Below are positions 53,476 through 60,656 of a stretch of DNA of 64,000 nucleotides, piece after piece. The position numbers and the translations under genes were made by a program. Position 1 is the first letter of the stretch. The number at the start of each line of letters is the position of its first letter. A model generated the notes under the pieces. That model was not told the DNA's origin and ran no database searches. It saw only the letters and a program-made list of their open reading frames with translations. Source of the stretch: Gaopeijia sp041688945 (GTDB lineage Bacteria; Gemmatimonadota; Gemmatimonadetes; Longimicrobiales; Gaopeijiaceae); the NCBI GenBank assembly GCA_041688945.1, contig JBDNHE010000104.1, forward strand, positions 13,924 to 77,923, in the 5' to 3' direction.

Positions 53476-55281
53476 TCAGCCGCCGCCACCCCGGCGAGTC
53501 GCTCCACCGCGCGAGGCCGCACCCCCTCGGCTGGTTGCTCCCCCACGTGAGGCGCCCCCCGTGCTGCGGGTCGGTGGCGTACTCCGACCGACGCTCCCCG
53601 AGCTCCGCGTCGGAGGTGAACTCCGACCGGCGCTCCCCGAACTCCGCGTCGGTGGTGAACTCCTGCCAACGCTCCCAGAGGTCCGTGTCGGGAGTGTGCC
53701 CCTGCCAACGCTCCCGCTCGACCGCGCCGGAGTCGAGCCTCTCGACACTGCGCCCCCGACCGGCGTGGTCCGACCGGTCGCCGTTCCTCCGCGAACCGGC
53801 GCGCGCGACGCCGGGCCAGTCGTCCGCGTGGGCGTTCGGGTGACCGGAGCCGAACCGGACCGAACCGGAGCGGCCGAACGCCCTGAGGGCGTCCTGGTAG
53901 TGGTGCCCGAGGAAGGACGGGCCGGGGACCGAGTGGTCGTCGTGGGACCCCGACTGACCGCCCCAGAAGGGGAACGGGTTGCGGTCGGAGCCCGACTGAC
54001 TGCACCGGACGGGGACCGCGTGGTGGTGGGCGTACGTGCCACACCACCGGCCGAAGACCGTGTGGTTGTCGGCGTGCTGGACGCGCCGCCCGCCGAAGAC
54101 CGCGGCGGGATGACCGCACCGCCGCTTGGGCGTCGGCTGGGTGTCACCGATCCGGTGGCGTCATCAGCCTCTGACCGACCGGTGTCGTTTAGCCTTGTAG
54201 CCGGACGGTAGACCTCACCGCTCCCCGCACTACCACTTGGACGGCGGGTAGTCGGAGTCGACCGGATGACCGGCGTGCCTCGGCTGGTCGGGGCTGACCC
54301 CGACCCGATACCCGCCCGGGTGGTCGGCGCCGAGACGCCTCCACGCGTGGTACCACCAGACCTCGTTGAAGGGGCGCTGGTCGCACCACCCCGAGACGGC
54401 GTCGCACTCCGGGTACCGGGCAGAGCGCCACGCGTGGCGCCCGCATCACGGGTCGATGGCACACTGACTCGATCAGGGGCCCCCGAATCGCCACGCCGGG
54501 TTGCAGGCGTTGCATTCACTCCACCCAACCCGCGAGACGACCCGACGGACGGGGCCGAAGTCACCCGTGGACGGGCGGTCCGAGGCTCCGCATTCCGGTC
54601 GCCAGGCGTCTCCTTGTATCCGGGGATCCCACGCCCACCGACGGCGATACCCCCACGATCACGAGGACCATTGACTACAACCGTAGTCCGCGGCCAGGCT
54701 TGGTTCCATCCGCCCAGACCTGCATAGCGGGGGCCCCGGGGGTCGGGCAGGGGACGTGACCACCAGGGACCGCCCCAGGGGTTCCTCCAGGGATCATGCA
54801 GGATCGTGGCGACATAGAGCCGGGGCGCGGGTCGACTCCAGGCGTAATACGGATCGAACCAGAGGTCATACCAGCCGCCAGACCAGCGGTCGTAGTGGCC
54901 GTTGGACGCATACCGGCGTGAGCGGGACCCGTAGTAGCAGTCGTCCCAGTACCAGTCGCAGCGCCGCGAATTCCCGAAGGAGACTCGAACGCTGGAGTAG
55001 TATCCGTCCGACCAGCTGCTCCAGCCGATCCCCCAGTCCGGGCCCCAACCGGAATAGACTCCGTAATCGTGGTACCACGGATCAATGGCAATTCCGCCGT
55101 GGGTGACACCGCCCATGGCAAAGGGCGACGGGGAATGACCAATCGCCAGCCCGATTCCGAATCCATCCCACAACCCCACACCGGAGCCGATGGCAACGGA
55201 AACGCCCTGACCCTTCAAAGGGGCAGCAAGAGTCACCGCCAAGGCGGCCACGAATCCGATCTTCCGAAGCTGTTTCGACAT
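53476..55281 (-). CDS. Secreted low-complexity protein with Ser/Thr/Arg/Pro/Gly repeats
   Basis: The 601-residue protein has a signal peptide (about 1-25, IGFVAALAVTLAAPLKGQ). Next comes a Trp/Tyr/Gly/Asp-rich region (about 26-195, with GWSSWSDGYYSS and RRCDWYWDDCYYGSRSRRY). A tail of about 400 residues of Ser, Thr, Arg, Pro and Gly follows. Near the C-terminus 13-residue units recur (SSGSVGRSSPPTR and variants), then GGATSRGGAASRGG blocks. The strong positive charge and lack of order suggest an extracellular matrix, cell-surface or polyanion-binding role. GGAGG lies immediately before the ATG. No family was recognised beyond similarity in composition. Confidence 0.7.
   Translation of the reverse strand: MSKQLRKIGFVAALAVTLAAPLKGQGVSVAIGSGVGLWDGFGIGLAIGHSPSPFAMGGVTHGGIAIDPWYHDYGVYSGWGPDWGIGWSSWSDGYYSSVRVSFGNSRRCDWYWDDCYYGSRSRRYASNGHYDRWSGGWYDLWFDPYYAWSRPAPRLYVATILHDPWRNPWGGPWWSRPLPDPRGPRYAGLGGWNQAWPRTTVVVNGPRDRGGIAVGGRGIPGYKETPGDRNAEPRTARPRVTSAPSVGSSRGLGGVNATPATRRGDSGAPDRVSVPSTRDAGATRGALPGTRSATPSRGGATSAPSTRSGGTTRGGVSAPTTRAGIGSGSAPTSRGTPVIRSTPTTRRPSGSAGSGEVYRPATRLNDTGRSEADDATGSVTPSRRPSGGAVIPPRSSAGGASSTPTTTRSSAGGVARTPTTTRSPSGAVSRAPTATRSPSGAVSRGPTTTTRSPARPSSGTTTRTPSGRSAAPVRSGSAPVTRTPTRTTGPASRAPVRGGTATGRTTPVGGAVSRGSTPARSSGSVGRGTLPTRTSGSVGRSSPPTRSSGSAGRSSPPTRSSGSVGRSTPPTRSTGGASRGGATSRGGAASRGGATRRGGGG
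53573..53728 (-). repeat. Four tandem 39-bp repeats
   Basis: Four consecutive 39-bp units (53573, 53612, 53651 and 53690 onward) lie inside the repeat-protein gene and encode the 13-residue SSGSVGR-x-x-PPTR unit. The first two units are nearly identical and the others have drifted. Copy number could vary by slippage without shifting the frame. Confidence 0.8.
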
Positions 55282-55467
55282 GTCCGTCCTCCAGGCTGGC
55301 GTCGTCCCCTACGGGACAATCGTCTGCTCGCACAACAATGCAGGGGGCGTGCCAAGCTGAGGCACTCGCCCTAAGAGGTTGGACAGCAACAGTCTACGGC
55401 GGTCACCTGGCGTTGTTGGCGACGTCGCCGATACCCGAATTTGACCCCGATAGAGGACAATCAGGTC

Positions 55468-55617
55468 TCAAGTGGACACCGCGCGCAGCACCAGCCATAT
55501 CAGCGCCGCCAGTAGAAAAGGCGAGGCCACCATCAGGACCCGTGCCATCTGCTCGCCAGTCGTGAGCGGGATCGGATCGGGCTCAGGGGGCGCATTCTCG
55601 TCGAGTGGTCCTCTCAT
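55468..55617 (-). CDS. Small single-pass membrane protein (49 aa)
   Basis: The frame starts at an ATG overlapping the stop of the upstream aminotransferase gene (TCAT on the plus strand). It encodes MRGPLDENAPPEPDPIPLTT, a linker, then a helix MVASPFLLAALIWLVLRAV. The 4-nt overlap implies translational coupling. The topology would be N-terminus acidic and Pro-rich, with one helix near the C-terminus. No family was recognised. Confidence 0.5.
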   Translation of the reverse strand: MRGPLDENAPPEPDPIPLTTGEQMARVLMVASPFLLAALIWLVLRAVST

Positions 55618-56912
55618 GCGGAAGCCTCCAGCAGGTCACACAGGCGATCCAGTTCCTCGTCCGTCGTGATCACATGAGGTGCGATCCGAACCGTGTTCAG
55701 GGTCTGGCCACCGAAGGCGCGCAGAATCACCCCATGCTCGGTGCGCAGTCGAGTACCGATCTCGGGGGCGTTGCCGCCGACCACCTCGACCCCGATCAGC
55801 GCCCCTGAGTCCGACCAACGCCGGGGGGACCGCCACCGCAGCTTCGGAGTCGAATCCACTCGGTCATACAGCCGCTGCCAGACCGCCTGCAACCGGATCT
55901 GCTTCTGCTCTTCGTCCAGGGTCTGCTGGAACGCGACCGCGTCGTTCAGCGAGATGGCCTCGGCCAGGTTGCGAGTGCCGTAGTCTTCAAAGCGGCGAAC
56001 CGTTCCGGCCCAGTTGTTCTGTCCCCACGTCATCCACATGGGGTCCAGTTTCTCCTGGATTTCGGGCCGAAGGTAGAGCAACCCCAGCCCCTTGGGAGCC
56101 TGAAGCCATTTGTGGGGACTGGAGGCATAGGCGTCGACGCCCGAGGCATCCAGTTCCAGAGGAATCATCCCGGCCGTCTGCGCCCCGTCGACTGCAACGA
56201 ACTCGACGCCGGCCTCATGAGCCATCCGGCTGATCTGGGCCAACGGGGCCCGTAGGCCGACCATGTTGTCGATGTGAGGCAGCACCAGAACGCGGGTGTT
56301 CGGACGAATGGCGTCCCGATGAAAGGCCACCAGCGATTCCGCAGTCACGTCAGCCGAAGTCTCCAGCGGAAACGCCACCTCCCGAACCGAATAGCCGCGC
56401 CGGGTGCTCCAATGCTCAAAGCAGACTGAACCACCATCGTGGTTCAGCGTGGAATAGAGGACCTCGTCACCCGGCCCCAGCGGCAGCCCGGCCGCCAGAA
56501 GGTTGAATCCCTCCGTGGTGTTGTGGGTGATCGCCATGTTCTCTGGAGCCGCACCCAGCATGGCGGCGACGGAGGCGCGAGCGTCTTCGCGGGCCTGCTC
56601 CCAGGCTCCGCCCCACATGTACAGCCAGGGATTCTGCTCGCAGAGTTCCAGATACCGGACTCGAGCCTCATGCACGGCACGGGGAACCGTCCCGATCGAC
56701 GCATGATTCACATATAGAATCCCGGGATCGAGCATGTAGCGCTCGGCCAGCGCGTGAACAGAATCGTTGGAGGACCCTCGGAAGTTCAGGGACCTGGCGG
56801 AGCTGACCACGCTCTCGGCGGCCGCCTCGAATGGACGAAGGAGGGCTGCGCCTGCGGCCCCCGCTGCGAGGGTGTGAAGGAATGTGCGGCGGTGCAGTAA
56901 ACTGGACGTCAT
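55614..56912 (-). CDS. Tat-exported class V aminotransferase (cysteine desulfurase / epimerase-like)
   Basis: The 432-residue PLP enzyme has a twin-arginine leader (LLHRRTFLHTLAAGAAGAALL). The fold type I core shows NHASIGTVPRAV, ITHNTTEGFNLLAAGL, the PLP aspartate in FVAVDGAQTAGMIPL and the Schiff-base lysine in SSPHKWLQAPKGLGLLYL. The closest named types are isopenicillin N epimerase-like and cysteine desulfurase-like proteins; the substrate is unknown, and export of a PLP enzyme is noteworthy. The ATG at 56912 has GAGGG upstream; the frame opens at 56954. Confidence 0.85.
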   Translation of the reverse strand: MTSSLLHRRTFLHTLAAGAAGAALLRPFEAAAESVVSSARSLNFRGSSNDSVHALAERYMLDPGILYVNHASIGTVPRAVHEARVRYLELCEQNPWLYMWGGAWEQAREDARASVAAMLGAAPENMAITHNTTEGFNLLAAGLPLGPGDEVLYSTLNHDGGSVCFEHWSTRRGYSVREVAFPLETSADVTAESLVAFHRDAIRPNTRVLVLPHIDNMVGLRAPLAQISRMAHEAGVEFVAVDGAQTAGMIPLELDASGVDAYASSPHKWLQAPKGLGLLYLRPEIQEKLDPMWMTWGQNNWAGTVRRFEDYGTRNLAEAISLNDAVAFQQTLDEEQKQIRLQAVWQRLYDRVDSTPKLRWRSPRRWSDSGALIGVEVVGGNAPEIGTRLRTEHGVILRAFGGQTLNTVRIAPHVITTDEELDRLCDLLEASA

Positions 56913-57267
56913 GAGGCCCTCAACTCTTGCAGTGTCTTGCACTGCCGAGTACATCGTGGAAGATTATTGTAGGATCAGCGTACGTTCATGTGCGCAAACG
57001 CCCGGGAATCCCCCGGGTTCAGTCTCGGGTCCGGGACTCCAATCGGTTCCCCGAACGGCGTAGCGTCCAGTTTGGTCGCTTGACTCCGGCGTCGCCAGAG
57101 TCACCCCCGAGACTTCCGTACCGCAGTTGCTCCACCACGGCGAGTGCCGTGATTCCGTGTGGATGCCCTGCGAGAGGCCATAAGGCCCGAATCGCCTGTC
57201 GACGTCAAGCGTGCTGGTATTTCTGCCGGACGTGGTCGACTGCAGTTGTCACAAAACCAGATTGAGA
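56913..57267. other. Divergent intergenic region and rho leader, no gene
   Basis: These 355 bp separate the aminotransferase and rho. A short inverted repeat GCAGTG/CACTGC occurs at about 56929-56945, and GGCCATAAGGCC at 57176-57187 is a near-palindrome. The long rho leader may serve Rho autoregulation, known in other bacteria. No promoter could be assigned securely. Confidence 0.4.
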
Positions 57268-58611
57268 ATGGAAGACGCACCAAAAGAAGGACGTTCCGGT
57301 GGAGGACGCGGCCGAGGCCGCCGCCGTCGGGGCGGGGGTCGCCGTGGAGGTGGTGGTAACAGTGGGGAAGGTCGCAATCGCGGTCGCTCCAACAACTCCG
57401 GCAACTCGAACCAGGACGATGGATACGGGGAGAACGACGGCTACGATGACAACGCCGTCCCATCCGAAGGTCCTCCCGTCCACCTGGGGGTGCTCGAAGT
57501 CCTTGGCGGAGGCTCCGGCTTCATCCGCCGACGCGACTCGGGTTACATCCCCAGCAAGGACGACATCTACGTCGGCGCCCGCGTCATCAACAAGTTCGGT
57601 CTCCGGACCGGCGATGAGCTGGCCGGCGACGTTGGGAACCGCCCCAAGAGTGGAAAGAGCCCGCCGCTGACGCATCTGCGCGAGGTGAATAACAAGCCTC
57701 CCGAGGATGCCAAGAATCGGCCGGACTTCAACCGGCTCAGCGCCATGCACCCCGACCAGCATCTCCGGCTGGAGTGCGGGCGCACCATCGGCGGCAAGCC
57801 CGACTACACCAACCGCGTGATCGACCTGTTCTGTCCGTTGGGTAAAGGTCAGCGCGCCATGATCGTGGCCCCGGCCAAAGCCGGTAAAACCACCGTCATG
57901 CAGTCGATCGCCGAGGGCATCGCCACCAACAACCCCGAGTGCACCCTCTTCATTCTTCTGGTGGACGAGCGTCCCGAAGAAGTCACGGAGATGGAGACGG
58001 TCGGGTTTGGCGAAGTCATCGCCTCGACCTTCGATCGGCCCGCTGAGCGTCACTGCCAGGTTGCCGAGATCACACTTGAGCGGGCACGCCGCCGTGTGGA
58101 GATGGGCGAGGATGTGGTGATCATTCTGGACTCGATCACCCGCATGGCACGGGCCTACAACTCCGTCGAATCGGGCTCCGGACGGACGATGTCCGGCGGA
58201 CTCGATTCCCAATCCCTGGAGAAGCCGAAGCGCTTTCTGGGCAGTGCCCGCAAGATTGCCGACGATCAGGGCGGCGGGTCGCTGACCATTATCGCTACCG
58301 CGCTGGTCGACACCGGATCCCGCATGGATCAGGTGATCTTTGAGGAGTTCAAGGGAACCGGTAACAGCGAACTTCTGCTTTCTCGGGACCTGGCCGATCG
58401 GCGCATCTATCCGGCCATCGACCTGAATGGCTCGTCGACCCGAAAGGAAGAGCTTCTGCTGGCGGATGATGAATTGGATCTGTCACGGGCGCTGCGTCGT
58501 CAGCTCTCGGGCATCGGCTCGTCCGATTCCATGACCGAACTGCTCAGCGTGATGAACCGCATGCCGACCAATCAGGATCTGGTCGACTACTACAAGCAGC
58601 GATCATCCTGA
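57268..58611 (+). CDS. rho: Transcription termination factor Rho with Arg/Gly-rich N-terminus
   Basis: The hexameric RNA-dependent ATPase ends transcripts. The protein has 447 residues from the ATG at 57268. The first 70 residues are an Arg/Gly then Asn/Asp-rich disordered segment (GGGRGRGRRRRGGGRRGGGG, then DDGYGENDGYDDN). Next come the RNA-binding domain (GGGSGFIRRRDSGYIPSKDDIYV), Walker A (VAPAKAGKTTVMQSI), Walker B and the Q/R-loop region (VVIILDSITRMARAYN, GSLTIIATALVDTGSRMD). The N-terminal insert replaces the usual helical Rho-N part. An upstream in-frame start at 57211 is less likely. Confidence 0.94.
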   Translation: MEDAPKEGRSGGGRGRGRRRRGGGRRGGGGNSGEGRNRGRSNNSGNSNQDDGYGENDGYDDNAVPSEGPPVHLGVLEVLGGGSGFIRRRDSGYIPSKDDIYVGARVINKFGLRTGDELAGDVGNRPKSGKSPPLTHLREVNNKPPEDAKNRPDFNRLSAMHPDQHLRLECGRTIGGKPDYTNRVIDLFCPLGKGQRAMIVAPAKAGKTTVMQSIAEGIATNNPECTLFILLVDERPEEVTEMETVGFGEVIASTFDRPAERHCQVAEITLERARRRVEMGEDVVIILDSITRMARAYNSVESGSGRTMSGGLDSQSLEKPKRFLGSARKIADDQGGGSLTIIATALVDTGSRMDQVIFEEFKGTGNSELLLSRDLADRRIYPAIDLNGSSTRKEELLLADDELDLSRALRRQLSGIGSSDSMTELLSVMNRMPTNQDLVDYYKQRSS

Positions 58612-58692
58612 TCTGAGAAGCGTGGGGCGAAGGTTCCGATAAGAATCAGGTCGGCGAACACGCTTGGCCCGAGCACACGAAGCCTCTTCGGC

Positions 58693-59244
58693 TCAGCCAC
58701 CCCCCGCGGGTGCTGCGGCTGTAGGGGCTTCGGCGTTCAGCAGCGAGTCCAGACGGGTCAGGCTCTTTTCCATTTCCTGGCCCTGCATTCGATCCATCCC
58801 CAGTGCCATATAGCCGAGCCATGGGTTCCACCCGAAGTCGCCGGTCTCGGTCCACTTCATGTGGGTGCCCGAAGCGTCAGTGGAGAGTTCAATCAAGCCC
58901 GACGTCCGGATTTCCCCTTCCTGTACCGAGACGTTGTACTGGACGGTGCGAGGGGCATCGGCGGCCGTGATCTCCACCCTTCCCGAGCCCCAGTCATCGG
59001 ACGCCCAGGAGCGGGTGGCCCCTACGCCCGAAGAGGGCGCGGACAGAGTCGCCTCGACCTGACCCACGGAGGTCCAATCCTCCCACAGCTTCAGGTCCAC
59101 CAACTTCGGCCATACCTGCTCGGCGGGCACGGCGAGTTGCGCCTCGCGGGTCACTTCCCAGGTGCCGGGGAGGGCGAGACCAATCAGGAGGAACCCAATA
59201 AGCAGAAGCGAAGCGGAGCCGATAACGATCTTCGGAAAACTCAC
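58693..59244 (-). CDS. SRPBCC-family (polyketide cyclase-like) membrane-anchored protein
   Basis: The 183-residue protein has an N-terminal hydrophobic anchor (about 5-27, IVIGSASLLLIGFLLIGLAL). A START-like fold follows, beginning EVTREAQLAVPAEQVWPKLVDLKLWEDWTSV and including a helix near the C-terminus (MEKSLTRLDSLLNAE). Such proteins bind hydrophobic ligands in a cavity; the ligand is unknown. It ends in an Ala/Pro/Gly tail. Its ATG overlaps the stop of the SGNH hydrolase gene by 4 nt, implying cotranscription. Confidence 0.8.
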   Translation of the reverse strand: MSFPKIVIGSASLLLIGFLLIGLALPGTWEVTREAQLAVPAEQVWPKLVDLKLWEDWTSVGQVEATLSAPSSGVGATRSWASDDWGSGRVEITAADAPRTVQYNVSVQEGEIRTSGLIELSTDASGTHMKWTETGDFGWNPWLGYMALGMDRMQGQEMEKSLTRLDSLLNAEAPTAAAPAGGG

Positions 59245-59972
59245 TGGGAGCCTCCCCCGATCTCGCTCAGGACGGGTTCGATGCCGGGCCAGATAGTGCG
59301 GGCCATGATCTGATGTCCTGCAATGGTAGGGTGGATCCCGTCGGACTGGTTCAAGTCGGGCACCCCGGCGATTCCATCAAGAATGAAGGTCAGCAGGAGG
59401 GCTCCATGGCGCTCCGCGACCCGTGGAAAGACAGAACTGAACTCATCGACATACCGCTGACCCAGATTCCGGGGCGCCTCCATGGGCACGACCGCCAGCC
59501 GGGCCTCGGGATACCTCGCCGCGGTCCTCGCCAGGATCGAATCCAGGTTCGCTTCCATCTGGGCCACGGGCAGGCCGCGCAGGCCGTCGTTGGCGCCCAA
59601 CTCGACGATCATCAGCGCCACCGGGTTCTGCAAAAGCCAGTCCAGTCGGCGCAGTCCGCCGGCGCTGGTGTCCCCGCTCACCCCCGCGTTGACTACCTCC
59701 ACTGCGTAGCCGGCAGAGTCGGCCATGTCGGCAATCAGGGCGGGCCACGCCTGAGCCTGTGAATCCGGGAGACCCAGGCCCTCCGTAAGGCTGGTACCGA
59801 GCATCACAACGCGAGGCAGGGATCCTGTGGCACCCCCGTGGGGTTCGGTTGTCGTCGGGGATGCAACAGCGGGGTTGGACCGCTGAGGGATTTCTCCCGA
59901 TTCTTCCGGGCCGCCGCACGCCGAGGCGAGGGAGACCGCAATGACCAGAAAGTTGAGCCGGACCTGCCGCAT
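59241..59972 (-). CDS. SGNH-hydrolase lipoprotein, TesA-like arylesterase
   Basis: The 243-residue protein has a lipoprotein leader (LNFLVIAVSLASAC, Cys19). Block I is VVMLGTSLTEGLG with the nucleophilic Ser in a GTSL rather than GDSL context; GVSGDTSAGGLRRL is block II, VELGANDGLRG block III with Asn, and DGIHPTIAGHQIMA block V with Asp and His. It matches TesA-type esterase/thioesterases. Its ATG abuts the ATG of the divergent ABC gene (CATATG). The tesA - ybbA - ybbP divergent order is the same as in E. coli. Confidence 0.85.
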   Translation of the reverse strand: MRQVRLNFLVIAVSLASACGGPEESGEIPQRSNPAVASPTTTEPHGGATGSLPRVVMLGTSLTEGLGLPDSQAQAWPALIADMADSAGYAVEVVNAGVSGDTSAGGLRRLDWLLQNPVALMIVELGANDGLRGLPVAQMEANLDSILARTAARYPEARLAVVPMEAPRNLGQRYVDEFSSVFPRVAERHGALLLTFILDGIAGVPDLNQSDGIHPTIAGHQIMARTIWPGIEPVLSEIGGGSQ

Positions 59973-60656
59973 ATGATTGAAGCCGAGGGATTGGGAAAGA
60001 CATACACCAGCGGGGGCCGCCCTCTGGAAGTGCTCAAGGATATCAACCTGAGCGTCGAGGCCGAAGGGATTGTCGCAATCCTTGGACCCTCCGGAAGCGG
60101 AAAGACTACGCTGCTGGGGCTCCTGGCCGGGCTGGACGAACCGTCCACAGGTACCGTCCGTCTGGCTGGCACCGACATCTTTCGACTGAACGAAGACGAT
60201 CGAGCCTCGTTCAGGGCCCAGACCGTGGGTTTCGTCTTTCAGACCTTTCATCTGATGCCCACGCTCACCGCACTTGAGAACGTCCGGATCCCGCTGGAGT
60301 TGCTGGGGAAAGCCAGGGGAGCCGAGTCGGCGGAGCGAGCGGAATCTCTCCTGGCCCGAGTCGGCCTGGGTGATCGGCTTGATCACTATCCCGCCCAGCT
60401 GTCGGGCGGGGAGCAACAGCGCGTGGCACTTGCCCGGGCCTTTGTGAACCAGCCCCGGATCCTTTTTGCCGATGAGCCTACCGGCAACCTGGACCAGCGT
60501 ACCGGTGCGAATGTGGTGGCCCTCATGGAAGAACTGCATGATGACGCCGGCACAACCATGATCCTTGTCACGCACGACCTCGGGCTGGCCGAACGGGCGC
60601 ACCGCGTAATCCGGATTGGCAGCGGCGAGATCGTAGAGGATTCGGCAACCGGATGA
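59973..60656 (+). CDS. ABC transporter ATP-binding protein, YbbA/LolD-like
   Basis: The 227-residue ATPase has Walker A GPSGSGKTTLLGLLAGLD, a Q-loop (VGFVFQTFHLMPTLTALENV), signature LSGGEQQRVALARAFVNQP, Walker B ILFADEPTGNLD and switch VTHDLGLAERA. It belongs to the MacB/LolD/YbbA group. It is coupled by a 4-nt overlap (ATGA) to the following permease. No ribosome site precedes the ATG, which directly abuts the start of the divergent esterase; upstream in-frame starts from 59838 would overlap that gene. Confidence 0.92.
   Translation: MIEAEGLGKTYTSGGRPLEVLKDINLSVEAEGIVAILGPSGSGKTTLLGLLAGLDEPSTGTVRLAGTDIFRLNEDDRASFRAQTVGFVFQTFHLMPTLTALENVRIPLELLGKARGAESAERAESLLARVGLGDRLDHYPAQLSGGEQQRVALARAFVNQPRILFADEPTGNLDQRTGANVVALMEELHDDAGTTMILVTHDLGLAERAHRVIRIGSGEIVEDSATG

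Noticed and set aside
53573..53728. CRISPR array
   Set aside because: Units are contiguous without spacers and lie in a coding frame; they are protein-coding tandem repeats.
53561..54211. 216-residue plus-strand frame opposite the repeat protein
   Set aside because: It looks regular (repeated LRVGGELRP-like units) only because the gene on the other strand is repetitive; no signal peptide or start signal.
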